This document shows, piece after piece, positions 11,701-25,406 of a DNA stretch of 64,000 nt; positions within the stretch are counted from its first letter, which is position 1, and each line of letters opens with the position of its first letter. The DNA is from Arthonia radiata (Eukaryota > Ascomycota > Arthoniomycetes > Arthoniales > Arthoniaceae), in the NCBI GenBank assembly GCA_002989075.1, contig PSQN01000005.1:1377241-1441240 (forward strand), written 5' to 3'. The notes under the pieces were generated by a model that had not been told where the DNA came from, made no database searches, and saw only the letters and a list, made by a program, of their open reading frames with translations. Made by a program: the position numbers and the translations under genes.

Positions 11701-14700
11701 TCTTATTTACGTTACTTAGTTTATCTTAAACGCTTACTTTTTAGCTTAACGTCTTTACGCTTCTTAAATTTCTTAAGAGTATTAAAGTCTTTAAAATATA
11801 CCTGCGGCTCTATTATATTATTTGCCTCTAATTACCTCTGCTACTTAGTCTAATACTAGTCTTTATTTTTAACTTTAAAGTAAATCGCCTTAATAAGCTA
11901 TTCCTTACTACTATTAACTTCAATCGGACTAGACGGTTCTATACCGGGTCGACGGCGATATAGCTCTAGTAAGTATATATAAAAGATTGAGTAAATATAG
12001 TAGAAATCTAGTAGTGCTAGCTAATAAGCTTGTTTACTTACTTTCTTAAGGATTCTAAACAGTCTTAAGCTTCGATTATTAAGCTTCTTTATTGGTCTCT
12101 TTGTTTTAAGATTCTTTAACAACACTAGTACTAAATTATCTACTATATAGTATTTTAGTATATACTTAGTATTATACTATTTTATTTATAAATACTAAGC
12201 TTTCTCTAGCTACTACTTTATTTCTTATTAGCGGAGAAGACGTTTTTTTATATACTTAACTACTATAGAGTATTCTAGCTTAAGCTACCTTTCTTCTTAA
12301 CACAAGATATTTTTACCAATAGAAAGGTTATTTAGCTTAACTATAGTACGGTACCGATCTAGCGGCGGTATACCGTCTAGTACGTCTATAATAAGACCGA
12401 ACGTATATTTAATCGGCAATATCTTTGTTAATAAATAAATTTTTGAGTTGTACGTAAAAGTAGCTTCTTTTAGATACTTATACTAATTAACTTAATCTTA
12501 AGAGATATAGACATACAGATAGTTTTTAAGCTTCTAGTTTTAACGCTCGGTTTAACTATTAGTTTAAGAGTAAAACACTATACTTAATCTTTGTTTTACG
12601 GCTAAATATTAGTAAAAGGTACTTTAATATAAGCTAATAAATATAGATTCTCTATTAAATAAGAGGCTTCTTAAAAATCTTAATGTTTTTGTTTAGTGCT
12701 TATAAAGTACTTCCGCCAGCTTTATAGTATCTATAGTCTTTCTAACTAAAATATAGCTTATAAACTTTAAGAAGCGGTTAACGACTATAAAAATTAAATG
12801 AACAATATTTTTATTCTTTAAGCGCACTATTAGCAATTTAACAATAAAGTCTAAAGATAAATCTTTAAAAAAGCCAATCGAAACTAATATTGCTGCTATT
12901 TTTCTATATAGCTTATATCTTTTTATAGCAGTACGCTGACATACATTATATTTAGTAACAAAGTTTTTAATGTACGTTACTATATTCTCTTATATATATT
13001 TACGCTTTAAAATCTTTAGAGTCTTTTTAATCTTAAAGTAACTAGCAAGCTTATTATTATAATTCCGACTTATAAGTTTTAGCTTTAATATAGAGTATTC
13101 TAGTATTTAAATCTTGTTACCTTGATATAATAACTTGTAGCTATCAACTAACTATTTTATATACTTTAACGACTCGAAGTTTAAGTTAGACTCTATTAGA
13201 ATATTTAAGTTAATTCGACTTGTACAGCGCTTTCTTATACTAGCTTAATAGCGATTTGCTGCCGTTTTATTGCTATATTAACCTTTAGGCTTAGCTAATA
13301 ATTTTAACTCTAATACTTTCTACTTTATAAAGGCGTCCCCTTATTAAGCTTCTAGGATTAAGGCTGCGAGACCTTAAAGAGTATTATTATAAGCTATTTT
13401 AAGAGCGGTAGCTGTAACTACCTTAACTTATAATACAAAAGCTACTAAAAAGGCTCTATATTAGTAGAGAAAGACGAACGCGTTTCTCGCTCTTAGATAT
13501 TCTATATAAAGTCTGTATTTAACTCTAATTTATCTCTGACTTAAGCTATAGTCGCGTTTAGAATTTTAAGTCGGTAGCTAAACTACTAACAGTATTTAAA
13601 CTAATCTTTAAGTAATATAACTAAAGTAGTAATTATATCTTCTTTTAAGCTAAGAGGCTTCTTTTCGGTACTAAGTAAAGTAGTACCTTTTCTAAGCTTT
13701 TACTATAAACTCAGCAACATTTTATTAGCATTATCTTTCTTTACTCTATATAGGTTCTTATAATTTAAACGGTGCAACAGCGCGTCTATTAGGTTCTTAC
13801 TACTTATACAATATAGTATTTTAAAGTTAAATACTAACAGGTCTTTTGTTTAGCGTATCTATCGGCAAAACAATACTTTTATTGTTATAAAATACTATAG
13901 ATTATTATAGTCTGTTACAACCTTTATTAAGTACTATATATTAATAAGGTAATAGCGCTAGTACTTAAAGCTAGTCTATATTGCTATAAGCTCTTTATTA
14001 TAGATATTATATTTTAGCTTAGCGTCTATAAATTTCTTTAAAAAGAACGCTATTAGATATAAATATTTATCTACCTTATTATTAATACTAGTTCAAGCAG
14101 TATCTACTATATTTAATATAAATAAGTCTAAGTTAATATTTAACAGCAATGTTAATTAGCTATCTCTTCTTAGCTAAAGTAAGATACCTACTATTATAAA
14201 CTCTAATGCGTTAGTTATTAAAACGATCGATAGTACTAGATTAAAGTATATTAGTACTAGTATATTTATAAAGGCTTACTTTAGCGCTTTAAAAGCTTTT
14301 TATTAAGCTTTGCTTTAGACAAACTTAATGTCTTTTGTTAGTATATTTATTAGTGCTACGATACGGCTAAATTTATAGATAAATCGCTGGTAAAAGTTTA
14401 CAAATCCTAAAAAAGATAGAATCTGCTTTATAATAGTAGAAACTAGCTATTCGGCTATAATCTGTATTCTTTTTAGATTTATTTCGATATTATTAACTTT
14501 TATAGTAAACTCTAAGAAAGAAACCTTAGTAGTATAAAACTAACACTTAAACAGCTTTATAAATAATTCTATTTATAAAGCCTTTGTAGAACTTCTTTAA
14601 TATAGTCTTTATAGCTTTCCTTATTTTTAGAGAAAATTAAGATATTGTCTATATAAATAATATATACAGTATTAATAAGATTACTTATAGCTTTATAGAT

Positions 14701-17194
14701 ATATATCTAGAACGTAGTAGAGGCGTTTACTAGTTTAAAAGGTATTATTAAGTATTTATAGTACCTATATTAAATATAAAACGCTGTTTTTTACTTATCT
14801 CCTTTATAAATATAAATACGGTAATAGGTATCGTAAAGATTAAGCTTTATAAATATCTTTAAGCTTTATAAGCGATTAAGAATCTTAGAGACTAGCGGTA
14901 ATATATAGCAATTCTTTACAGTTATATTGTTTAAACTATAGTAGTTAATATACAGTCTCAACAACTTATCTACCTTAAGTATAAATAGAACCGAGATATC
15001 CGCTAAACTAGTAGAGAGTTATATCTATTCTTTCTTAATTATTGTATCTAAATACTTTTGAAGCGTCTTTAGCTTATTCTATAATATAGAGTAAATTAGC
15101 TTATATAGAGGTTTTATACTATTCTTAAGCTTAATCTTATAAGTATACTTATTAAGCGGCGTAAGCTTACTTAATAGTTTTTTAAGAAAGATATCTTTAT
15201 ATTTAGTGTACTAAGAAGAAAGCTTATCTCGCTTCTCTACTTTCTTAAGCTCGCTATTTAGAGTTTAGTTTAGCGGCAAACTAACGTTTAATAAGACCGC
15301 TATTTAATATTTATAACGTTTATCTACTCTTATTTATAAAATTGTAGAGTAGTACTATTCGTTTCTTTATAAATATACTAAAATTACGTCTCTACTAATA
15401 ATTTTAATAAATTTAGCTCTTGCTATCCGTTCTTTAGGTATAGAGAGGTTTTCCCAAGTAATTGTTCTTATCGTCTAGCTAATTTAAGACTTAACTTACT
15501 TAAGCTATAAATATTTTAAGACGAGACTATATTCTATAAAGTTGGCCGAATATAGATAGAGTTAGTAATACTATTTCTCCTTATATATGTCTCTTACAGT
15601 TATATTTACGTTATACGCGCTATAAAGCTACAGCTTATTTTTATTAAGGAACTTAGTATACAGAAGCTTTAGTCTATACAATTTTTACTATTCTCTTTTA
15701 AGTATAATACAATAATTAATAAGGTTTATCTCTATACTAAAATTTACTAGCGCAAGAACCTCTTACGGCGACTTATCTAGCTGTACCGAGACTTTAATTT
15801 GTCTTTGCCGTTAATTAACAGCCTTAAGCTTTAAAGATACGAAGCTTATTCTTAAGACCTATCGTTTTTCTATTTAATTAGCGTTAAATTAATATTAATT
15901 TAGAGCGTAGTATATTTAGTAATATAATACCCTTTCTAATTATATATAAAGTAGATAATATTTATCTTACTATATATTAATTTTAGTTGCTCTTATACGG
16001 TAGAGCTATTATCTCTTTATTAAACTAGTAAGTTGCCTTGTTCTCGGTATAAACCGTCTTGTCCGTAGCTCGACCCCTGTAAAGATACTCTAGCATTATA
16101 ACTACTACAGTTTATATCTAATTTGCTATTAAAGCGATTTCAATTTATATTAGTGTTATAGACGTTCTGCAATACACTACGATTAATATTTATATATTAA
16201 TAAACTTTCTTTAAAAGCTCGTTTATATCTTTAAGTAGATTTTTTAAGAGACTTTATTTAATTAGCTTTACCTTAATTTATAAAGATAAGCGTATATAGT
16301 AAAATACAGTCTAATTTAGGTTTAATATCTTACTATTTAACAACTTAGTTTCTTTATTTTATAAAAAGCTTAGAAAGTCTTTAAGCTTCTATATTAAACT
16401 CTATATTAACGTAAAGAACTTTTTTATGTTAGCTATAGTAGCTGTAGCTAAGTTAACGATATGTTTTATTATCTATCCTTTAAAGTACGCTTATACGTAG
16501 AGCGACGTCTTTTCTTTATTCTTTTCAATATAAGTTCGCTATCTATCTACTAAGTTTTTAAGAAGTTTTTAAACGTACTAAATAATAATATAAACGTTAT
16601 TAAAATCTAATACGTTAGCTATTTAAAATCTTTCTTTAATAGTTTAAGTTTATCGAGTGTCTATAGAGTTTATAACTCTCTTAAGCTTAGACGCCTCTTT
16701 CTTAAAAAGCTTGTTAATTTAGCTTTAAAGACTTAAATTATTTTATAACTACTTACTATTAGCCTTCAAATTACAGATAGACTAAAGCTTAACTTTAAGT
16801 ATTCGCTTTTTAAGCTTAAGCTTCTTAATAATATACTGCTACTACTATACTAGTAGTTTTTGTCTTAGCTTTCGTATCTTAACGCTTAAAAAGACGCTAA
16901 AGAGGGATTCTTTATAGTTAGAGCCTTAGTAAGTCCCTTTATTGTCGTTATTATTTAGTTTAAACTATCGTTCTTCTTAGTTTACAATCTACTTAACGTC
17001 TGTTTGCGGGCTTATAAGCCCTCTTACTTATCGTTGTCGCTAAATTTTATATAAGGGTTCTAGTCTTCTTTAACGTTAGTTATATTTTACTACGATTTAT
17101 ATTCTACTTATACAGCGGATATAAAGCGACTACTGTCGCGTACTTAGTTTCTTGCTTGTTCTCTTCGAATACGGTACTTGCTAGTATTAGCCAT
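11700..17194 (-). pseudogene. E2 gag-pol remnant
   Basis: Minus strand, RIPed. Gag starts at ATG 17194 (MANTSKYRIRREQARN). Around 14630-14665 the reverse-transcriptase active-site block reads YIDNILIFSKN (canonical YxDD, second Asp now Asn). The integrase core (SLDFIVKL, ...IVVNRF) lies near 12780-12880, and the integrase C-terminus (KTKRPIKKLNN...GKQAYQLAL-like, ...LLELYRRRPG) near 11940-12130. No chromodomain was recognised. Stops are almost all TAG/TAA. The gypsy assignment follows from the integrase-last order and motif style. Protease and zinc knuckle were not located. Confidence 0.75.
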
Positions 17195-17333
17195 CAATTA
17201 ATTTTAATATTATTTATTTTAACGTATATATAGAGTCTCAGCTATACTCAGTTATACCGAGTTAATCCTTAAGCGACGTTAATAAGGTATCTAACTGCCG
17301 GCCGCCCTCCTCGTAGGTTTAAAATAATTAGAA

Positions 17334-17529
17334 TATAATCTAGATATAGAGTAGAAAGCAGTTAGATAGTAAAAAGAGTCTAAATAGGCCTTACTAGTAT
17401 TTAAGCTAATTATTGAGGAGAAAAGGAAGGATTGCGTCTACTAGACGAAAGATATCCTTTCAGAATCGCAGCCTTTCTAAATAGGCAATATTTCGTTCTA
17501 ATTCGCTATCGAGACGTTTATGCATTATA
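17334..17529 (-). repeat. E2 LTR (right, 5' LTR)
   Basis: 196 bp, tataatc...attata (RIPed TGTAATC...ATTACA), followed by the target duplication CTAAT at 17530-17534. Confidence 0.87.
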
Positions 17530-17534
17530 CTAAT

Positions 17535-19878
17535 TGTATACTTTAAAACTTATAAAGACTAGTTTTTAAACCATACTATTATAGTTCTATTCGCTACCTT
17601 TTATATAGACAGAGATACTTATAAATAGGTTGAGTACTATCTCAACGACTTCTTATTTACCCTAATAAAAGGAAGATATAAGGATACTAATAAATTCTTT
17701 GTTAGCTTCGTTTTCTTTTAGAAAAAGCTTTAAGAGATTTTTAGATAAACTAACGTTAGACGCGTCGCTACTAGAAAACTTTAAAATCTTAAGTAAATAG
17801 GACTAATAAGTAGGTATACTGCTAAATTTATATAGTATGCTAATTAAATAGAATAGAACAAGAAACCCCTTATCGAGATCTTTTATAAATAACTTAAAGA
17901 CTATATTAAGAAAATATTCTATACTTATAGAAAAAAGTTTAATAATCTTAATAGCTTTATATAACGAGTAAAGGAGATTAACAATAGTAACTTTAAAAGA
18001 TAGATAAAAAAGAAGAGTAACTTTATTAATAGGTTCTATAAAATAAAGAATCGAGTAAATATACAATAAAACTAAGGCAATTTAATAGAGTTAGATTTTA
18101 TAAAGCCTTAAGAAAAACTAAATAATTAGAAAAAGGAATATAGAATAAAGAATAAGCTATACTTATATTACAAAAAACTAGAATATTAAGTTAGAAAATA
18201 CTATTTTAAGAAATAATAGTTTAATAGTACCGAACGAAGCGAGTATAGCAACAATCGACTATAAAAACTCTACTCGCTATAATAATAGTTTAATATAATA
18301 AGTTTAGTTACTATAGCTAAAGAACGACTTAATTAACGTTTAAATTAGATAGACTTACTTATACATACAGAAGACTTTTAGCTAAAATATCTTACTAGCT
18401 TAAGTTCTCTATAGAAACGAGCGTTTAAGTACCTAAAGTTAGAAACAGATCTACTCTAACTAATCTTAAAAGACTTAAGAGAGAAGAACCGACTAAATTT
18501 ATACAAACTTTATTGGAATTAGGATACCGACAATAAGTTATAGAGAGAAGTAAAAGAACGACAAACAGAACAGAAACAATAGAATCTATAGGACTAAAAT
18601 AACATTAACTATACTATTCTAAGGCAATAGGTATTAGAAACCGTTATACTATATAAAATACTATTCTAAACCGCGTACTATAATAACAATTATACGATTT
18701 ATAAATCCAATAAACTAGAGTTAGAATAGTAACTAAAGAAACTAACAACCTTAAAACAAGGTTTAATATAAGAACTAGACCTTATTTAAGGACAATCTAA
18801 GTTACCTTATTTAAAAATCTAAGGAAAATTCAAGAAAGAACAGACTATAAAAGCTAAGTAAGATAGTATTTACGATACATTATAGATAAGATAACGACTC
18901 GAAGACAAAAATATAGATTTTAATAGTACAGAATCCTTACTTAAGAACAATACTAACTAAAAAGAATAAACTCTAATCTGTTAGAAAGGAATAATATAAA
19001 GACTTTATTAAATAGCCTTTTATAAGAGAAAGTTAAGCGCTAATAAAGATATTAATAATATTCTAAATTATATTTATTTACACTTACGACGATTAATAAA
19101 CTACCTTATTAGGGATCTAGAATTGTATAGTTAGTACTAATACCTTTAATCGACAATATATAACTTATAAACACAATAAGTTCTAACTAGCGATAGTTAT
19201 ATAATTAAAGCAAAAATTATAGATAATAAACTAAACTTTATAATAAAGGCGGTACTAGAGTATTTAATATAGAAATTTTTATAGTAAATTAACTAACAAT
19301 AGATTTTAGTATCTAAGATACTCTAGAGCGTACACAATTAATAGAAAAAAGACTAAGCTAACTACTTTAAGGGTAGTAATACTAATCTATTTAACGGTTA
19401 GACTCTTTAAAAGCCTAGCTCTGCGCGAGCTTAGCTGTTTATAGAATATATTTATATACTTAGGTAACAATAAATAACAGAAATATTAAAATTATAATCG
19501 ATTTAGACGCAATAAGTAACTTTTATTTTAATACGCTGCGTTAAAGAGTACTAAATATAAATATAAAAAAAAAGATTAACTTACACATTATTTAGATTTT
19601 AAGGGGCAGAGAAAAGAGTTAACTACAAAACTTTACTAATAGAAATAATAATTAGGAACTATTAGAAAGAAATTACTTATAATATTATAAATATTAACTA
19701 GTACTATACTGTACTAGGTATACTTTAGTTATAACAATATAATTTAAAAGTAAATTAGAGAACTAAAAAACTTCTTTTTGCTAAATATAAGTACTTTAAA
19801 TAAGAGTCGTTTTACAAAATAAATACTCTATAAGCTGTTTTTAGTACTAAAAATAAGAAGTATAATAAAGAACTTACG
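17535..19878 (+). pseudogene. E1 gag C-terminal part and start of pol
   Basis: Continues E1 after the E2 insertion. The sequence aligns base for base with E5 55240-57640. The zinc-knuckle region at ~18150-18200 is destroyed (Cys codons now Tyr, His lost). The aspartic protease site near 19498-19515 reads D-L-D-A instead of D-S-G-A. The segment is cut at 19878 by the E3 insertion after the duplicated TTACG. Confidence 0.8.
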
Positions 19879-20328
19879 TATAACGCCGGTCGCTAAGAGA
19901 ACCGAACTAAGGCTTACTTACCTTATATACTTATTGACCTTAGTAATAGGTATCTTGTGTGCTAGAGACTAAAAGATAGGAGAGGCGAGACAGATTATAG
20001 AAGGTAAGAGGGGCTTAACTAAAGTAAATAGAAGATAAAGTACGTTACTTAAATATAATTAAGAAACTTATATTTAAATATTAAGTTAATAGACTAAAGT
20101 CTATTCTAAGGTTAGCTATTAGTCTAGCTATATAGTTTAAGGTATAAAGATATATTTTTTTATATCTAACGGTCTTAATAGTCTCTTTATCGCGTAGTTA
20201 GAATTCTATTACAATATAGCAACGTTACTAACATCGCTATATTAAAGTTGTCGGGTATACTATATAATACTTTAATAAGGCTAGCTACGCTTAGCCTTGT
20301 ACTAGCCTAATATAGTAAGATTGTAACA
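19879..20328 (-). repeat. E3 3' LTR
   Basis: 450 bp, reads tataacgcc...gtaaca on the plus strand (complement of TGTTAC...GGCGTTATA). Confidence 0.9.
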
Positions 20329-20423
20329 CAAGGTTCCCTTTTTAAGGCTAGTTGTCTTTAACGGCCCTAGAGACATTAAAACCTTGTTGTTGCTCTATAG
20401 TAGATTTAGTTCTATAAGTTATT

Positions 20424-20998
20424 ATATTTAAAGTTAAGAAGGTTTCTAACGCTAACAAAGCGCTTAAGATTAATACTGTTCTTACTAAAGTCTATAGTTA
20501 AGAGATGCCTTCGTATTTCTATTGCTCTTATATAGATAAGAAGTATATTCTAAAGTCTAGAAAGATATCGTATTTTATGTATATTCGCGATAAGAAGTTG
20601 TATAACGTTCGTCTATTGTTAGAGGACGGTTAGTTTCTATCTTACGTCTAATTTTTATATTAGTTTAACTTATTTTAGCTTAAAGTATCTATTCTTAGTA
20701 CTTATAGGTATCGGATACCCTTTAAAGATAACGTAAGCGTTTAGCGAAAGAGAAGAAAGTTGTTTGTACAGCAAAAAGGTAGCGCGAAGCTATTAAAGCG
20801 GCGGTTATAGATTTAAAGAAGAAGCTTAAAAAGTTGCGCGTCTAAACGTAAAATAAAATAGATTAGAATAATATATTGTTCGAGGAAGAATAGCTAACGG
20901 CTATATTTAATAGTAATATTATAGATATACTAAGTAGTCTAAGTATAGATTTTTGTAATAATCTATATCTAGAGTTAGGTAGTAGGCTACTAATATAG
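20424..20998 (+). pseudogene. E3 copy of the antisense Zn2Cys6-spaced accessory gene
   Basis: Exon 1 is 20424-20628 (205 nt; start codon now ATA), the intron 20629-20678 (50 nt, gttagt...taacttattttag), and exon 2 20679-20998 (320 nt), ending at the same TAG as the other copies. Several of the six Cys codons are RIPed to Tyr. Coordinates reproduce exactly the exon lengths of E4 and E5, which supports the gene model even though this copy is dead. See the E4 copy at 46432 for the description of the protein. Confidence 0.75.
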
Positions 20999-21071
20999 TA
21001 AGCTAGTTTATTTATAAATAACTTAAATGCCAATAAGGCGTACTAAATAGTAAATTAGAGTATTAGTACTG

Positions 21072-24000
21072 CTACAACTAATTAATATTCTAGTTTTAAT
21101 ATCGTTAAATAGTGTCTTTATAGTTAGTTAGGTTTCGTTCCGATTTCTATTAATTTTTGTATTTAGAATATTCTTTCTATTTAATAAGATACTATCGTTT
21201 GTCTTAATATTGTCTGTAAGCTTAAATCGTTTTAACCTTATACTCGGGTTCTTAGTTTTTAGAAAGGGTTTCTAAGTTAGATTGTTCTGCTTCTTAAGAG
21301 TAAGCTAGCTTTAACAGCGCTATATAGAATATAGAATATATTCTTATTATCTTTAAGAGTTTAAGTTTAAATATTACGGATTCTAATTGCTGTAAGATTT
21401 TAAATAGTTTTGTCTTAGTATAGTTAAGTTTTTTGCTTAGTTTAATAGTTTTTATATTTCTTATAAATAAGTAAGCTCTTCCCCCTTCTTTTATACTTAT
21501 ATTTAGGGTAGTTCTTAACTTATTATACTATTTCCTTGTTTATTCGTTAATAAACTCGCTGTTAGACTTTAACTACTAGTATAGGGTTTTTATACTTGTA
21601 GCTATTCGTATAGCTAATTTGTTTTCTATATTATTTTATAGTTATCTTCTTTAAAGAGGGTAATAGCTATATAAGGTATAAAACGGAGTTATCTTAGTTA
21701 TATTGTTTTTTATATTATTGTGCGTAGCTTACGCTACTAGTAGTAATTATACCTAGTTGTTTTGCTAGTAGTTAATATATACCTAGAGATACTATTCTAG
21801 TGTTTAATTTGTTTGTTCTATTTATCTGTCTGTTTATAAATAGAACGACGTAAATATCTTCTATTTCGTTTCTAGTTGTTGTATTAGAGATATTTAAAAT
21901 CGTAAGACGAATTTTTAGTCTCTGTCTAAGACAATTCTGTGTAGCTAACTATAGTTTGTTAGGATAATCTAAAGAAATGTGTATACTAATTGTTCTAAAT
22001 TACTAGCTTTCTTATAAGATACAAAGTATACGTACTTTATTAGTTTATTGTATATAACGAGGATAGCGTCGTAAGCTACTTCTATAAGTAAATCCTTAGA
22101 TATTAGTAGCTTAGTAATAAAGTCTAGTAAGACTGTATACTATAGTCTCTTAGGTATCTTTAGTAGCTGTAGTTTATCGTATAGTAAATACCTTGGGTGC
22201 TTAATTCTTGCGTATACGTCGCATTCTTAGATATAATTCTCGACGTAGTGTCGGATTCTTAAGATATAGTAGATTCTCGTAATCTTTTCTATAGTGTTAT
22301 TAATACCTTTATATTCTTTTATTGAGTTATCGTAGAAGTTACTAATAATATATCGAATAAGATTTCTTGAGATATAGATTTTACCTTAAAATTCGTAATA
22401 ACCCTTGTTGTTCTTAGTTAGTTCTAGGTGTCGTTTCTTGTTTATCTAGTAGGTTTTAGAGTCGTTTAAAATGTTTAAGATTCGGCTGTCTAGTTCGATA
22501 ATAAACTCGGTTGTTATAGCTAATTAATTGTATCTAATCTTATTATTGTGTTCTCGAAAGATTGCGTGCTCGACGTATTCCTTATTATTAAGGTAATTAG
22601 AACGTCGGCTTAAAGCATCGGCTCTATCGTTCTCGAAACCCTTCTTGTAAGTAATAATAAAGTTGTATAGAGCTATAAGTTTTTACTTATCTAACTTATC
22701 TACGATTAAGTTTCTTTATCGTTGTAAAGTAAGTTAAGTTCTTATAGTTTATATATACTATAATTATATAGTTTGCTTCTTTTAGGTAAGCTTACTATAT
22801 TTCAAATACTGCTATAATAGCTAAGAGCTCTTTATTGTAAATATTATAGTTTTGTTCTGTAGGTAATATCTTTCTTAAGTAGAAAGCTACTAGTCTAAGC
22901 TTTCTTTCCTTATTGTTTTAACTTATATATACTTTAATCGTATAGTTTAACGCGTCTATTTCTATAATAATTAGTAGATTAGGGTTAAATATTGCTAATA
23001 TAGACTCAATCTTAAAAGCTTCTTTAAGCTCTTTAAATACTAATTGTTCCTTTTACGTCTCGAAGAATTCTATCAATTGTTTTGTCTATTAAGACAGTGG
23101 TACTATAATTCGACTAAAGTTAGATATCTATCGCCTATAGTAGTTAGCAAAACTAAGAAACTATTGCAATTATTTTATATTCTCTAATATAGATTAGATT
23201 AGAACAGATTAGATCTTTAAATCTTTTATTTAAAGATTATGCTCGGTAATTATAAATCTAAGAAATTCGACGGATTGTTAATAAAACTAGATTTTCTTGA
23301 TATCGATTTGTAAATCGGTACGCGCTAATCTTTTTAATACCTTCTTAATATATTTCTTATATTCTTCTAGTATACAGCTATATACTAGGATATTGTTTAG
23401 ATAAGTAGTTATAAATATATCTAGATAATTACTAAGTATATTATTAATTAGCTTCTAAAATAATACTAGTGCGTTTATTAGTCTAAAGAGTATAACGCAA
23501 TACTTAAAAAGTCTGTATCTAGTATAGAAGGCCGTTTTCTATTCTTCGCCTTTCTTTATATAGATTAAGTTATAGGCTCTTTGTAGGTTAAACTTAGTAA
23601 ACTATTATACGTTATATAATTAATCTATTATTTTGTCGATATATAGTAAAGAATATCGGTTTTTAATAGTTACTTTGTTTAATTGTCTATAATCTACGTA
23701 AAGTTATAGTTTACTATTCTTCTTTGGTACAAAGAGTATTAGATATCTAGCTAATAATGTTAATTTTTAGATAAATCCTTTCTTAAGGTTTTTGTTGAGA
23801 TAGTCGCAGAGCGCTTAATTTTCTACTTTCAATAGAGAGTATATTAAATTGAATGTTAGCGTCTTGCTTTCTTATAAAGATATTGTATAATTCTATAGTT
23901 TGTATTTTAGAAGAGCTAAGTCTAGCTTAGCTTTCTTAAACAGGTATTAGAATTAATTGTATTTCTTAGGTATCTTAGTAATTAACTAAGTACTTGTTAT

Positions 24001-25400
24001 TGTATAGAATCGTTAACGTGCAGTCGTCTCTTATTTATACTTACGTATAGTTAGTTATAAATAAGATACTATATTAAACTTCTTTTATAGAATGTCTAAG
24101 TATCAAAGTATAGTAGTACTAACCTGTATAAGTTCTTTATTGAGCTCCTTATTCTTACTACTAAAAATAGCTTATAGAGTATCTGTTCTATAGAACGACT
24201 CTTGTTTAGAGTACTTATATTTAGTAAAGAGGAGTTTCTTAGTTCTTTAATTTACTTTTAGGTTATGTTATTGTAACTAAAGTATACTTAGTATAAAACA
24301 GTACTGGTTAATATCTACAATATTATAAGTAATTTCTTTCTAATAGTCTCTTATTATTATATCTATTGATAAAGTCTTATAGTCGACTCTTTTCTCTGCC
24401 CCTTAAAATTTAGATAGTATATAGGGTAATTTCTTTTTTTGTGTTTATATTTAGTACTTCTTAACGTAGCGTATTGAAATAAAGTTACCTATTACGCTAA
24501 AATTAATTATAATTTTAATGTTTCTATAGTTTATTGTTGCCTAAGTGTATATATATATTCTATAAGAGATCGAGATTATATAAAGCTATGCTCTTAGAGG
24601 GTTTAACCGTTAGACGGGCCGGTACTACTGCCCTTAAAGTAGTCGGTTTAGTCTTTTTTCTATTAATTATATACGTTCTAAAGTATTTTAGATACTAAAA
24701 CCTATTATTAGTTAATTTACTATAAGAATTTCTATATAAAGTATTCTAGTACTGCCTTTATTATAACGTTTAGTTTATTGTTTACAATCTCTGTCTTAAT
24801 TATACAACTATCGCTAGTTAAAACCTGTTGTATTTATAGATTGTATATTGTTAATTAAAGATATTAGTACTAACTATATAATTCTAGACCTCTAATAAGG
24901 TAGTTTACTAGTTGTTATAGACGTAAATAAATATATCTTAGAATATTGTTAATATCTCTGTTAGTGCTTAACTTTCTCTTATAAAAGACTAACTAATAAA
25001 GTCTCTATATTATTCCTTTCTAATAAATTGAGGTTTATTCTTTCTAATTAATATTGTCTTCGAGCAAGAATTCTGTACTGTTAGAATCTGTATTTTTGTC
25101 TTTAAGTTTTTGTCTTGCCTATAACGTATCGTAGTTACTATCTTACTTAGCTTCTACGGTCTATTCTTCCTTAATTTTCTCTTAAGTTTCTAAATAAGGT
25201 AACCTAGATTGTCCTCGAGTAAGGCCTAGTTCTTATATCGAATCTTGTTTTAGAGATATCGGTTTCTTTAGCTACTATTCTAATTGTAATTTATTAAATT
25301 TATAAATCGTACAATCGTTATTGTAGTACGCGGTTTAGAATAGTGTTTCGTGTAGTATAACGGTATTTTATATCTGTTGCCTTAGAATAGTGCGGTTAGT
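21072..25400 (-). pseudogene. E3 pol remnant
   Basis: Minus-strand protease/reverse transcriptase/RNase H/integrase/chromodomain frame, RIPed. The reverse-transcriptase active site near 23380-23410 reads YLNNILVYS. The DNA aligns throughout with E4 and E5 pol. Stops are TAG/TAA at former Trp and Gln codons. The left end is taken from the pol stop aligned to E4 and E5. Confidence 0.8.
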
Positions 25401-25406
25401 ATTATT

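Larger units (their letters stand above)
9522..17529 (-). mobile_element. E2: Ty3/gypsy retrotransposon nested in E1 gag
   Basis: Two 196-bp terminal repeats (9522-9717 and 17334-17529; TGTAATC...ATTACA, RIPed to TATAATC...ATTATA in the right copy) flanked by the 5-bp duplication CTAAT at 9517-9521 and 17530-17534. The coding strand is minus: gag starts at the right end (ATG 17194) and integrase lies towards the left. A pyrimidine-rich stretch (accttccttctt) just inside the left LTR fits a minus-strand polypurine tract. Total 8008 bp. It belongs to a different family from E1/E3/E4/E5: LTR length and protein sequence both differ. Confidence 0.9.

Noticed and set aside
17803-18066. 87-codon minus-strand frame within E1 gag
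   Set aside because: Antisense shadow of RIPed gag; low complexity, not conserved in E4/E5.
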